Source of the DNA: Dolomedes plantarius
Taxonomy: Eukaryota > Arthropoda > Arachnida > Araneae > Dolomedidae
Reading direction: 5' to 3'
Assembly (NCBI GenBank): GCA_907164885.2
Contig: OU015490.1
Location: 206,054,481-206,118,480, forward strand
DNA: 64,000 bases
Shown here one piece after another: positions 13,201 through 24,912 of this stretch. The notes beneath the pieces are model-generated. The model ran no database searches, was not told the DNA's origin, and saw only the letters and a list, made by a program, of their open reading frames with translations. The position numbers and the translations under genes are program-made. Position 1 is the stretch's first letter. Each line of letters begins with the position of its first letter.

Positions 13201-13770
13201 TCTCATGTCCCCGTGGCATACGTTACTAATTAAAACTGAAATTATTATTAGTAAAAATTATGGTATGGTTGGAATTTATTTTAAATTGGTAGAGTGGTAT
13301 GTATAAAAGAAAAGTTTCTGCTTGCAGCACTTTTGCAAATATAACATACCGAAGGAAATATTAAACTATGAATAACTACTTTCAAACTTATTGGTATACA
13401 CCCTCTCAATGCCTTAACCCATTAACGATCGCATAATTTTCAAGAAAACAGTAAAAAAGTGCCTATTATTTTCGGAGGATGCCATTTATTTCTTGATCTG
13501 CCACATGTATTTAAAAGATAACCATCCCCAATTACATTATAAATAGTCTGGTGATGCCATCTGGTATGTAAGATAAGAAAGAAACTATTTTCAGGGTAAA
13601 TACAATGAACAGTTTTTAATGATTTTGGTGCATTACTTTTGACCACTCCAACCCTGACATATCACGAACACGAGAAACAGATGGCGAAACCTCACCCCGT
13701 CATTTTGACGGGAGCGAGTAGGAAGGGGTTTAAGTACTAGGCATCATTAACTTTATTTGGAATTATAAAA
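10289..13770. other. gene-free AT-rich DNA
   Basis: Small (CA)n and TA runs at 10775-10809 are the only simple repeats I see. Reading frames in this stretch are short, AT-driven and without recognisable motifs. Around 13640-13730 a less AT-rich patch includes GTCATTTTGAC, a small inverted repeat. Confidence 0.5.
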
Positions 13771-14765
13771 GTCAGAATTCAAATGCACAGAATTTTTCGA
13801 AGTGTATTTTCTTCATAGACAAAACTGGAAAAATGCTAGTTCATTCGTGATTTATTAATTTGGATATCAACACTAAATATTTAGCGGCTTAACCAGGAAC
13901 TATACTTATTAGCTAGAAAGCCACAATTCAAATGCAAAGAAATGCAAAACTTTAACGGCATATATTTTATCCATTGGAAAAAACAGGAACCATGTCAATA
14001 CGTTTGTCATTTATTTATTAAGACAACAACACCTAACATTTAGGATTCGACCAAGAACTATAAATATTATCAAGAGAGCCAGAATTTAAATGCTTACAAA
14101 TAAATAAAATTAACACAATGTATTATCTCCATGGAGAAAGCAGGAACCATCATGCCAATACATTCATGATTTGTTTATAGAAACAACACATAATGCTTAT
14201 CGGTTTAAACTAGAACAATACTTATTAGCTAGAAGGCCAGAATTCAAATGCAAAGAAATGCAAACTTAAGCGTTGTATATTTTATCCATTGATCAAAACA
14301 GAAACCAGGTCATCATGATTGTGATTTGTTTTTTAGGATGACAACACTTAACATTCAGGGCTCGTTCAGGAAATATACTTATTAACTAGAAGGCCAGAAT
14401 TTAAATGCTCAGCAATCAAAAAATTTAACGCTTCGTGGATAAAGCAATAATCATGCCAATACATTTGTAATTTGTTTATAGAAACGACACTTAATATTTA
14501 GCGTGGCTTAACCAGGAACTATACTTATTAGCTAGACAGCCAGAATTTAAATGCATAGAAATGTAAAATTTTAGCCGTATATATTTTATCCATTGGTCAA
14601 AACAGAAACCATGTCAATACGTTTATGATTTGTTTATTAAGACGACAATACCTAACATTCAGGGCTCGACCGGGAACTATACATATTAAGTAGAAAGCCA
14701 CAATTCAAATGCACAGAAATGCAAAAAATCAACACAATGCATTTTCTCTATGTGCAAAGTACACT
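13771..14765. repeat. satellite array with alternating A/B units
   Basis: Units begin with the recurring motif GCCAGAATT(C/T)AAATGC at about 13771, 13920, 14078, 14236, 14393, 14539 and 14697, giving a monomer of 146-158 bp. Alternate units resemble each other more than their neighbours. One type contains TATATTTTATCCATTG and ACCTAACATT, the other ATGTATTATCTCCATGG-like and TTTATAGAAAC stretches. The higher-order period is therefore about 303-316 bp, with three full dimers and a partial unit visible. No coding potential was seen. Confidence 0.85.
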
Positions 14766-15235
14766 TATTAGTTTGCATCGAAATGCCTTTTTTACGCTTT
14801 GTTGAGGATTGAAGGACTTATCATTTTACACATGAAAAAATAAACGGACAACCGAATTTGACGATAACTGAAAAAAAAAAACGATATTGAGAGGTATTTT
14901 AGTAAGCCATTTTTTTACTAATAATCTTAACTCTTGAAATGCAACAAATCGGAAAAAGAATGACATTCCAAGAACGTTCTTTTATTAAATATTCTTTTAT
15001 AAAATTTAGTATTTTGTGGAGGATTTCCACGCAAGACTGCTACTTTATTTTTGTGGTGGAAATAAAGACAACAAGCATTTTCCAAAGGGAATTTTACTAA
15101 ACAATCCTACCTACTCTTGTCACATGTATTGTTTTTATCTTCGCTACCTTACATTTTCTCGTAGTTTGGGGCATTCTTTTGGGATACTGGGAATTTGAAG
15201 TAAGAATGATCGTTTCTCTTTTTTTCTTCTTTACT
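14766..15235. other. gene-free DNA between two arrays
   Basis: No gene is seen. A 60-codon frame at 15016 has no recognisable motif. Confidence 0.45.
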
Positions 15236-15632
15236 TTTACCTAAGTAGAATATTCATTTCCAGCAGGGGAAAATGAAATCAAAAGATACTATTAAGATCG
15301 ATTCAGCATTGTTCAGATTTCCTGAAAATATATTTTGCTTGAAGATTCAAATTTTTGTACTTAAAACAAATCCTTAAAAGAATTCTATATGCAAATAAAT
15401 TATTCATTAAATCAATCAACGAACATTTACCAAGTAACTAATTGTGTTATTCTTCAATAATGAAATTATTTTTAACTTTATTCATTAGTAGGAATATGCT
15501 AGAAATTTAGAAGTAAAATGTTCCATTTTCATGTGGAAATTTACTCCTCTAACGAATTATTACATTTTTGATAATGTGAATGGTGATAGATTAACGTATT
15601 GTTTGGAATTATAAAACATTTCATTTCATTTA

Positions 15633-15735
15633 AAAGGGGACTCATCACCTTTGAACCTTCAAAAGTTCGAATTTTACGTTTTTGCATTTTTAGAATATTT
15701 GAACATTTCTAAATCATTTAAAACAAACCGCGTTA
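15633..15735 (+). mobile_element. truncated MITE related to 29025-29777
   Basis: AAGGGGACTCATCACCTTTG and the following ~80 bases match, with substitutions, the left end of the MITE at 29025. The shared order is AAGGGG.CTCA, ACCTTTGAA, a T-rich stretch, then ACATTTCT. The homology fades near 15735. It is preceded by TTTAA, consistent with insertion at TTAA. Confidence 0.55.
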
Positions 15736-16442
15736 AAATATTCCAACTAGAACATAAAAAGCTATGACATGAAAGAAGCGGCTCCGATGGAAATATTATC
15801 AGTGTGGGAATTTTAAAATCCTTTTTTCTTGAAATGATCATTTTCATGCTTGCGCACACTGTATAAAGGAAACTACTGCAGATATTGCTTTCATATTTTC
15901 AGGAGAGGTGTATAATGATGCTACCAAAAACATACGCCTAATTGTTTGTCTTTGAAAGTATTGTACTATGAATTTATAGCATTTGACTTGAAATTTTAAT
16001 GGGTTTTTTCAGTTTTTAAAAAAAAATGTGATTGTCCTGGAGTAAATATTTTTGGGTGTTTTAAAATTTAAATTGGTGTAGAAATATACCTAATGTATTA
16101 ACATCATAAAATGCAAAATTTACAATCGAAACTTAGTAAGTGTTGTTGTAAGTCTGCTCACAGTGTAAGAGTATAAATTTGAAATTTTCAGAAAATACAC
16201 TCACTTCTTAATTCATAAATAAAATTCTTATTTACTTGTAATAAAATTAATTCAGGGAACATAATTTTAGAGAGCTAAATTTGGAAATTTCATATATGAG
16301 GAAAAATAACAAAAATATTTAAAGAAGTTCAAACAAACAGCAAAAATTCTGTATTTTCAACTTATGTAAAGGTGTTGACTCCCCTTAGAAAAAAACTATT
16401 TTAACTCTTTTTCTAAAAAAATATTCTTCTTTATTTATGGTA

Positions 16443-17468
16443 AATGCACCAGTAATGGGCCGGTTAAGAGAAAAATTGAAGTAAATCTGAATTTTCACAG
16501 CTATAGATAAAGCAAACTGGTCCAAATTTTTTCCTGCCATTTTAATAACTGTCTTACATCCGTAGTAGCAATTGGAGCGCACTGGCTGCATTCATAAAAA
16601 AATATATGTACATAAATAATAACCAACCTGATGCTCCTATAATGGTCCATTATTTTATCCGATGCACCCATAGTGGGCCACCCAATAATGGGCCATCAAT
16701 ATCGTCCATCACAACATTAATGGGCCATCTATTTTAATCTGTTATGGAACAAACATCAATTCTACAATATCATAAAATTGGAAAGAAAAGGAACTAAAAA
16801 CGTGATGTATATTTTTAAGCCAGTTTATTCTTTTTATAACTACAATACAACTACACTAAATATATAAAAATTGAAATAAAACTGAAATATAAATTTATTA
16901 ACTTAGACATCTAAAATTAAATTTACTTAAAAATTGTGCTTCATTGCCGGTTATGTACCGCTCTACTTGTCACAGTTGGTATGTTGTTGCAAATATTGAA
17001 ATTTCCGAAAAAATAATTTGTACCAGTACACGGGCTGGCCCAATACATGGACAGTGTAACAATTCGTGATCCCATGATGGGCCATGCTATTTTGACAATG
17101 GAATTTAAGTTTTTTTTATTTAATCACTGTACAATTTGAATTATACATACTATCGAAATGAATAGCAGTTTAAGTCAATAAACAGGCATTATAGTACTTA
17201 AATAAAAAATTTTGAAAAATTCACTTACCTTAACAGATTTCTTAAGCAGGCATTAAAACAAACACAAATTATCTTCTCTCTAGTAGAATACACCTTACAC
17301 TTCGCACAAAGTAAAGGAATGAGCTGAATTTCCATGCTAAGGGATCCTTGTAGGTAATAGCCAATGACCCTCACCCCTTCCACTGCCTAAGGTAACAATA
17401 GAGCCTTAATTTCTCGACATTTCTAAAGGGTGGCCCATTATAGGGACATGGTCCATTATAGGTGCATT
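16443..17468. mobile_element. non-autonomous transposon with AATGGGCCA motif arrays
   Basis: The ~1026-bp unit starts AATGCACCAGTAATGGGCC and ends, in inverted form, with AATGCACCTATAATGGACC, flanked by TA. Both subterminal regions carry repeated TAATGGGCCA-type motifs: about 16453, 16633, 16668, 16686 and 16712 on the left, about 17069, 17430 and 17449 on the right. Such arrays are typical transposase-binding sites. There is no transposase gene inside. The architecture, with terminal repeats plus many copies of a GGCCA-containing motif, parallels the pogo-like element at 60503-62072, whose motif is GATGGCCA. I suggest a pogo-type relative without certainty. Confidence 0.65.
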
Positions 17469-19020
17469 TACTTTATTACTAAGTAGAATATGTATATCCA
17501 GGAGTGCAAAACGAAGTCAAAAGGTACAATTCGGGTAGATTTAATATTGTTCAGATTTCCCGAAAATGTATTTTATATCGAGATTCAAATTTAGGTACTT
17601 AATTTAAATCAGTAAAACGACATATCTGAATATAAATCCTTAACTGAATCGATTAATGTTTTCCGAATAACTGATTATGTCATTTATGAATGTTAAAATT
17701 ATTTGTAGCTGTATTAATACGAATGATTTTGCGATATAAATATAGCAAAAAAATGTTAAATCATCGTGACCCAATTTATCTCGCTAAAGAATTATGACAT
17801 ATTCGATAGTAGAAATGGCAATAGGTCACCATATTTTTAGAATTTCAAAATATCGCATTTCACCGATTAAACAGATTTAGAATTCTTTTTCAAAAAGAGT
17901 TATAATAGTTATTCTTATAAGCTAGAATATCCTTCTTTATTTACTCCTCAGTAGAATATGCATTTCCAATATGGAAATTATAAATTGCTAAACCGAATCA
18001 ATGAATATTTTTCAGATAACTGATTGCGTCTTTTATCGATGCTAAAGTTATTTATTAATATATTGATAAGTATGGTTTTGCTTTATAAATGCAGATGTAA
18101 AATTTCCAGTTTTCATGAGGAGAAAGTTTACTGTTGCTAAAGAATTATCACTGTTTTGATACTATGAGTTGCAATAGATCATGAAATTTTTAATAGTATA
18201 AAATATTACATTTGTTTAAAAAAAAACAGTTTGTTTGCTTTACCCCAAAAATAATTTCAAAAGTGTCTCAACAACAACAGTAATTATTGGGAAGTAAAAA
18301 TTCTTAATAACCCATGAAAATATTTATTTTTCTACTTTAAACTAACACAAGAATATAACATATTTTACTTTAAACTCATTATGTCATTTATCAATATTAA
18401 AATTACAATTTAACTGCATTAAAAATTTTGAATTTGTGCTATAAATGTAGCACCAAAATCATCAATCGTCATGATGATTTACCTATTTAATTAGTTATTA
18501 CTTCTTTGATAATGTGAATAGCAATATATATCATTTTTTGGAACTATAGAATGTTACATTTCATTGAAAAAACCATTTTAACTTTTTCCCAAAAGAATAA
18601 TTTTAAAATGTCGCAATAATAGTATTGGGAAGCAAGATTACTTAGTTAACCGTGAAAATATTATTTCTTCTACATTAAACTCACATAAGGAATATACACA
18701 AAAACTCACTTGCTGAGAAAATGGGTGGTAAGGATTAATTACATAATATAAAACAGTAAAATAATTTAAGCAGAAATGGAATAATATCTTTCCGAACAGG
18801 CGAATACTTATCTAATTATCAATCATGCTGTTTACATAAACTGAAAATTTAATTTTAAAATGTAGTTCAATGCATTACAAGGAGAGGTAGAATTTCTTAT
18901 CTCTATAAGCAGAATATTTGCAGTTCAGAATGCGTTATTATATTGATAATATGAATGACACGAGGTCATTAAACTTCTGTAATTAGAAAGTACAGACTTT
19001 TATTTAAAAAATATATTTAA

Positions 19021-19372
<352 letters not shown>

Positions 19373-19403
19373 TATATGTACATATACAGCGCTAGATTTC
19401 TAG

Positions 19404-19532
19404 ATATAGAGGTGGCAGAACGGTAACCTTCCGGGGTGTGTGTTTGGGGGGCGGGGTATTCCAAATTATTGATAAAGAGTGGTACCTAAAGAGAGGTACC
19501 GAAACGCCGTTCCGGCGCGTTCCGCCTCAAAT
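19404..19532. mobile_element. possible second hAT-like MITE
   Basis: The left edge AGAGGTGGCAGAACGG and the inverted right edge GAGGCGGAACGCGCC face each other across a GC-rich 130-bp segment, with internal GGTACC pairs. The ends match the GGCGGAACG type seen in hAT-like MITEs. The boundaries are approximate. Confidence 0.35.
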
Positions 19533-19653
19533 CTTGCCCTGTATATATATATATATATATATGTATAGTTTACAAATGTAAATTACTTAATAGGAAACAA
19601 AAATGAGTAAATAAATTTTAGGCGCTATGCTGCTCACAGAAATAATTACCATA

Positions 19654-19945
19654 TATAGATATTTAAAATTAAGATGACTAAAAGGGCTGATGCGACCATT
19701 TAATTTTTCTTCTTCGTAATTGTTTATTACTGTCTTGATGTTATAGCTGACATCCGGTAGTGTTGCCAGGCAAAAAACATATTTAACCGGGGTTGGAGGG
19801 TCACAACCCCCCCCCCCCCCCCAGTCATCAACTATACCACATCCACTTCCGTTTTTTGCTTATTTTTATATGTCTATCATATTTCAGGTTATACGACTAT
19901 TAAATGCTCACATCTGCCCTTTTAGTCATCTTAATTATAAATATC

Positions 19946-19949
<4 letters not shown>
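19654..19949. mobile_element. MITE with ~46-bp inverted ends
   Basis: The left end TATAGATATTTAAAATTAAG (from 19654) continues GATGACTAAAAGGGC. This is matched in inverted order at 19903-19949 with a few mismatches. The ~200-bp centre contains a C-tract (19808-19822). No gene inside. A (TA)n tract starts at the right boundary. Confidence 0.75.

Positions 19950-20029
<80 letters not shown>
19950..20029. repeat. (TA)n microsatellite
   Basis: About 80 bases of TA directly next to the MITE ending at 19949. Confidence 0.95.
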
Positions 20030-20033
<4 letters not shown>

Positions 20034-20128
20034 GTTTTTTTGCCAAAAATTAATTTGAAACCCCTTTATAATATTAATATAATTACATATGGGATGTCAT
20101 AAACAATATGTTTTATAGCTATATACTA

Positions 20129-21908
20129 CACTGGTGTAAGAAATTAAGAGAATTTGCAGACTTGGACGATTATATCTAGAACTATTGTGTCGATTTTAAT
20201 GAAATTTGATATGTACATACATTGAGACAATACAAAACAAATAAAATAACCATTAAATAATTGTAATACACACGCATGATCGTGCTTAGCACTCATTGGA
20301 GTCAGAAAGTATGAAACAGCAGTTGCAGAATAAACAAAAAAATGGGTTAATAGTTTAGTTAACCCTTTCAAGGGCAATAACCCCCACCGTTTGCACGGCG
20401 CAGGTATTTTTCCCGTTTTTATTAACCTGAAGAATCTTGAAATTTTTTCCAATAAAAGGTTGCGAATTGTTTCTACTTCTTTAAAGTGATAACAGATGGC
20501 AGTACTAGTCATATTTATGCTAATTTATTTGGAATGCATTGAATGCAAGAAAAAAAAAGACTAGATTTATGCGTTTTGCACTGTGCAAACGGCGCCCCTC
20601 AAAGGGTTTTAATAGGGGGTATGGTCCCCTCTTACAGATATACAGGTCTCGCATTGATTTCATACTTGAAATAAGGCAGTTTATCATTTCCTGTGGCAAT
20701 TGATCCCACTCGTTCAGCAACGCTGTTTTCATTCCCTGGATGGTTCTCGGAGGGGGATTGCGAGTTGCAATTGCCCTCCCCAGAGCGTCCCAGACATGCT
20801 CTATAGGGTTAAGGTCTGGAGATCTGGCAGGCCAATCCAACCGGCGAATATCCCAACTCTCTAGAAATTCGTCGACCAGAAGAGCTCTATGTGGTCTAGC
20901 ATTATCGTCCATTAAAATGAACTCAGGGCCAACTGCACCCCTGAAAAGGCGAACATAGGGCTCCAAGACCTCATCCCTATACCTCACACCAGTCATAGTG
21001 CCTCTTTCAAAGACATGGAGAGGTGTGCGGCCATCCAACATGATGCCTGCCCAGACCATTAAACCTCCTCCGCCATAATGGTCGATTTCGCGGACATTGG
21101 AGGGTAGGTAGCGGGCCCCTGGTTCTCTCCATATGAACGTACGGTGAGAATCGGTGTTTGGCCTGAATCGGGACTCATCAGTGAAGAGAACGGTCGCCCA
21201 TTGATCCGTACTCAGATCTCTATGCTCTCTGCACCATGATAAACGGTTTTTCCTGTTCGTAGAAGTGAGCGGGACGCAAACAGCAGGTCTTCTTGCAAAC
21301 AGCCCTCTCTCATGAAGTCTTTTGAAAACAGTCACCCTTGATACACGGGTTCCTGTGGCTGCAGACAAGTCACGAGAGAGCTGAGGAGCTGTAGCACTCC
21401 AGTTACGCCTCGCTATAATCGACAAATGGCGATCTTCTCTGGCCGTCGTGGCTCTTGGACAACCTTGCCCAGGCATTCTCTCGATGGATCCGGTATCCTG
21501 GAGCTGTTTCCATAAGTTGCACACGACGCTGGGCGTTAAATTGAACTCTCTACAAATGTGGACTTGAGATTGGCCTGCTTCTAGCCTCCCCACAATTCAC
21601 CATCTCATTCCATCATCTAAACGTTCGTGGTTACTCATTTTCACTGTTACAGTTTGAAATTAACCGATTGCTGCAAAATAATACAAAGAAATTCGCCGAG
21701 GTGTGCTAACGAACGAAATGCGTCTTAACTTACGCGCGCTTATAAAGCCTGTTTCTCCACTGGCTCCGCCTACACACACGTGTACGCTTACGTATTTGGC
21801 GTACAATATTTGCATTTCTGTCTAAAATCAAGTGGTTTTACATTCAGTTCAGTTCTATTCATGAAATTCGATAAAATATGCAAATTCTCTTAATTTATTT
21901 CACCAGTG
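20129..21908 (-). mobile_element. Tc1-like element A
   Basis: The 1780-bp unit lies between TA duplications (20127-20128, 21909-21910). Its ~30-bp terminal inverted repeats both begin CACTGGTG and share AAATTAAGAGAATTTGCA. The transposase lies on the minus strand with an unusually long ~390-bp 3' region towards 20129. The element is complete in outline, but its reading frame has an early stop, so it is likely non-autonomous. Confidence 0.9.
20520..21638 (-). pseudogene. Tc1-family transposase, near-intact with one nonsense codon
   Basis: The family start is the ATG at 21638-21636 (MSNHERLDDGMRW). Codon 14 is TGA (21599-21597). The frame is then open to 20520. From the N-terminus there is a helix-turn-helix region (QSQVHICREFNLTPSVV) and a second HTH around SRDLSAATGTRVSRVTV. 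The DDE domain has catalytic blocks FTDESRF, LMDDNARPH and SPDLNPIEHVW, with 34 residues between the second Asp and the Glu, the Tc1 DD34E pattern. The length is close to the ~340 residues usual for the family. The open part has no ATG at its beginning, and the next Met is in MPGQGC. A single-base change could explain the stop, so I treat it as a recently inactivated gene. Confidence 0.85.
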
Positions 21909-21910
21909 TA

Positions 21911-22112
21911 TGTACTAAGGCAACGTAAATATCATGGAAATGTAGTTATTTAGAAAATGTTGTTGTAAGTTTATTCACAACTACTTAGCAGAAAACAGTA
22001 GAAAAACTATATAAGGAAATATATAATTTCTCAAATGAATCAATCAATCCCGGTGAATCGCCTATGACATCTATAGTAGCTATAAATCTTCAATAATTGT
22101 ACTTATAAATGT
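21911..22112. repeat. continuation of the ~350-bp array
   Basis: TATTTAGAAAATGTTGTTGT (from about 21948) matches GTATTTAGAAAACATCGTGG at 22769 and GTGTTGTTGTAAGTCTGCTC at about 16140. This flank therefore belongs to the same diverged tandem family as 15236-18990. Confidence 0.5.
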
Positions 22113-22471
22113 TGTTGTTATTGTTCTAATGGCCCCTGGACGGAATGTATTATTGACCAGGTCCATATAGGCTAGCGGGCTGAGGGGTGCAGCTCCTGTT
22201 TATACTGACACTACAAGGGTCGGAGTCTAATTAAGCAAGATGCCACTTCTATTTTGACCGAGCACGCCCCACTCCCCTCCAGCTGCGACATCTGTAAGGA
22301 ATCGTACCCTCCCCCACCCCTCTGACCTCATAGAGGGACTTTCGAGTCTACGAATTTAACGTGTCAATATCCGGTCTAGACACGAAGTTATTTAACGGAG
22401 CTTGCCGGTATTCGATTGGAGCACACTTAGCATTGAACGCCGACACGCTACCACTAGGATACCACGGGACT
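22113..22471 (-). mobile_element. tRNA-derived SINE with perfect 13-bp target duplication
   Basis: The insertion is bounded by identical 13-bp direct repeats TACTTATAAATGT at 22100-22112 and 22472-22484. Read on the minus strand, the element starts near GTCCCGTGGTATCCTAGTGG, an A-box-like tRNA head. After ~350 bp it ends in AACAATAACAACAAC, a CAA-type tail, beside the left duplication. These are the hallmarks of LINE-mediated retroposition. A possible but weak B-box is CCAATCGAATACC. It carries no gene. The pristine duplication suggests a fairly young insertion into the ~350-bp array. Confidence 0.85.
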
Positions 22472-22484
22472 TACTTATAAATGT

Positions 22485-23280
22485 GATGATGTAAAATATA
22501 TTGACATAATAAAATATTAATCGTTGTACCCAGAAAAAATACATTCACTAAAGCAATAATTTAATTCTGTAAATTACTACCTTTTGTAATTAAAATGTGA
22601 TCATTTTAAATTTTTCGGTAAATGGCATTTTACTATTTTTTCCAAAAGAATAACTTAAACATAGTAGTTCTGCAACAATAACAATAAAATAATAAATTTG
22701 CAGTAACAATCGACAAAAGCATTTTATTTACAACCAATCAACGAAATGGGAATAGCATGAAGATGCAGTATTTAGAAAACATCGTGGTAAGTAAATTGAT
22801 TAAAAAAAAGAAGCACTTGAAAAACGATCCAGATTTAACAAGAATAAAAAATATATATATAATGCCCTGTTTCTCCTTAACGAAAAGTATCAACTCTGTT
22901 TGAAAACTCTTTGTGGTTTTTCACGCAAGAAGCCGTTGAAATCTCTTTTTTCAATACTATTGCTATCTCATCACATGTTTGATAAAAGTTTGATACCAAA
23001 CTGAATAAGCTTACTGGAGATAAGAAAGGATGTTGAAAAACTTCTTGCAGTGAAAATACTTTTTTATACTTGTTTTAAGTACCTTCTTACACTTTGTAGG
23101 TTATGTAACTAAAAGGCTGTAGAAAACGGTCATATTAGATATCAGTTTCAGCGAATAACGCGTGAAATATATTTAAATTAATCTACAAATAAAAAAGGCA
23201 GCACAGAAATCAAATGAACAACTTTCTGTCATAATTATATTTCACATAAATATATTTTTTTCTATTTTTTAAGTCATTCA
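22485..23280. repeat. diverged array flank without genes
   Basis: Pieces around 22620-22790 (TTTTTTCCAAAAGAATAACTT, then a poly-CAATAA stretch) match the ~350-bp array at 18240 and 18590. From about 22800 to 23280 I see no clear structure. Confidence 0.45.
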
Positions 23281-24472
23281 GGAAAGGAGATATAGAGGAG
23301 GTAAATTTCTAGATCACTTAGCTTCGCTTCTTGCGATTGAAATTTTCAATTAATACCCTTTACTTAAGAAGGGAAACGACTGAATACATTTTATTCGGCA
23401 ATATAACACTAATTTTGTTTCCGTATGAATCGTTTATAATAAATGAATCGGAAATGTAGAAATAGACAAGCTGAAAATTTCTGGATCGATAAGTTTTGCT
23501 TTTATTGCATTTTTGTAAATTTTCATTTAACAGCATTTATATCTAAGAATGGGAACTTTTGAATATATATAATTCTGTAATACAGGGTGACAGGGCTAAA
23601 GGTATCCAAAAGTCATGAAATATTTTTACCGAATTACCCATTAGAATTTAAAAAAAAATTAAATTGAAAGAACATCTCACCAAGTTTTAACATCAATCAT
23701 ATATTTCGATCATAGTATCATAGATTTCGATGTGTGCACCTTTCGTAGCACGAGTAACGTCTAAATGGTAATCCAGTTCTCTCCAAGTGTTTCGTGGCAT
23801 ATCAGGCATTATTAGTATTTTTTGCTTGGGGATTCATTCAATCCGTTGTGTATAAACAAAAAATTTAAACTGTGTATGACTTGAAGAAGCGTATCATTCG
23901 AGCAATTCATGTAATAACACCTGATATGCTACGAAACACTTGGAGAGAACTGAATTCCGATTTAGACGTTTGTTGTGTTACAAAAGGTGCAGCATCGAAA
24001 TCTATGATACTATGATCGAAGTCTATGATTTATATTAAACCTTGGTGAGAAGTTTTTTCTATTTATATATATTTTTTAATTCTAATAGGTACTTCCGTAA
24101 AAATAAGTCATGACTTTTCGATACCTTTAGCCCGGACACCCTGTATAACACTTACTTTGTTGACAACTCAATCTATTACATGATACGAATCTTGTTTTAT
24201 AAAAGAAGTAATAAAGAATGGTAAAATTTCTCGATAGCTGAGCTTCCCTTCATGCGCTGTTTTTGTAATTTTTCAATTACATCCTTTTAACTAAGACGGC
24301 CAACTACTAAATATATTTTATTTCGTAATATAACTAATTTTGTTCCCTGCTTAATATTTTATAAGAAAATATATTTTTATAAAAGAAAAAATAGGTAGAG
24401 CAAAATTTCTGGATTGCTTAGCTTCAATTGCACCTTTCTGTAATTTTTCAATTAAGGTTTCTGTGTTTTAAC
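23281..24472. repeat. ~175-bp tandem array, interrupted by a fold-back element
   Basis: Recurrent landmarks are AAATTTCTGGATCGATAAGTT-like motifs at about 23305, 23488, 24226 and 24408, TTTTTCAATTA a little downstream, and AATATAACACTAATTTTGTT at about 23399 and 24322. Removing the fold-back element at 23583-24143 restores the period. At least four diverged units are visible. No coding capacity. Confidence 0.75.
23583..24143. mobile_element. fold-back element copy 2
   Basis: A 561-bp homologue of 6230-6796, with CAGGGTGACAGGGC and GCCCGGACACCCTG ends and TA on both sides (23581-23582, 24144-24145). Its two halves are inverted. The plus-strand half reads ITPDMLRNTWRELNSDLDV-like residues with one codon change, again the C-terminus of a Tc1/mariner-superfamily transposase. 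It interrupts a unit of the ~175-bp array, and a neighbouring uninterrupted unit at 23399 shows the empty site AATATAACACT. Confidence 0.85.
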
Positions 24473-24496
24473 CCTATTGGATTCGTTCACCTCAAT

Positions 24497-24760
24497 GTTA
24501 ACCTATGGGGAAAATTTGTCTACTATTTACAGCTACATAAATGCTGACAATGCACTACAATTTCAAATATCATGAACTTTTCTGCACCTTGCAACAGGAT
24601 TCATTTTATAAATTTCGTCCACCGAAGGAATTTATGAGTGTTTAAAACACATTATACCAGATATTTTTCTCTGGATAATTTGAATTTAAAAATATTATTT
24701 GCATTTTTTAAAAACGAAAAATGCCTCAAAGTGTAAAATTTCAAGGTTCAAAATTATGGG
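24497..24760 (+). mobile_element. dispersed repeat related to the MITE at 52588-52945
   Basis: CTCAATGTTAACCTATGGGG and the following ~250 bases align with the minus strand of 52690-52945. Shared stretches include AAATTTGTCTACTATTT, AACAGGA.TCATTTTATAAA, AAATTTCGT, GTTTAAAACAC and ATTTAAAAATATTATTTG. Only one terminal repeat is evident here, so this is a truncated or diverged copy. A G-tract follows at 24772-24783. Confidence 0.6.
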
Positions 24761-24912
24761 ACCGACCTATAGGGGGGGGGGGGTTATGCTGGTCCACCTA
24801 TACGGTGCTCCCAGAGAAGTGGCCAGCAAAATCCCGGTGTCATATGACTATAACGAACTTGTCCAAGTAACCGTCTGCCGTATTGGATAAGAATTTCAAA
24901 ATCAGTGTAATA

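Larger units (their letters stand above)
15236..18990. repeat. diverged ~350-bp tandem repeat array
   Basis: Landmarks recur in the same order. GTAGAATATGCATTTCCA-like motifs occur at about 15246, 17483 and 17954. AACTGATTRYGTC followed by a short gap and ATTATTT occurs at about 15437, 17671, 18020 and 18376. CCAAAAGAATAA-type motifs with GTATTGGGAAGCAA occur at about 18240 and 18590. The spacing of the clearest copies is 345-360 bp. Similar pieces reappear at about 21935-22110 and 22500-22790. The backbone looks like an old satellite that has since been invaded by several transposons. No genes were seen. Confidence 0.65.

Noticed and set aside
13771..14765. A CRISPR-like array
   Set aside because: The repeats are ~150 bp, imperfect and contiguous without unique spacers, and the DNA is eukaryotic. 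It is a satellite.
20740..20958. Plus-strand frame inside Tc1 element A
   Set aside because: It is the antisense shadow of the transposase on the minus strand. 25382-25720 are likewise shadows of Tc1 element B.
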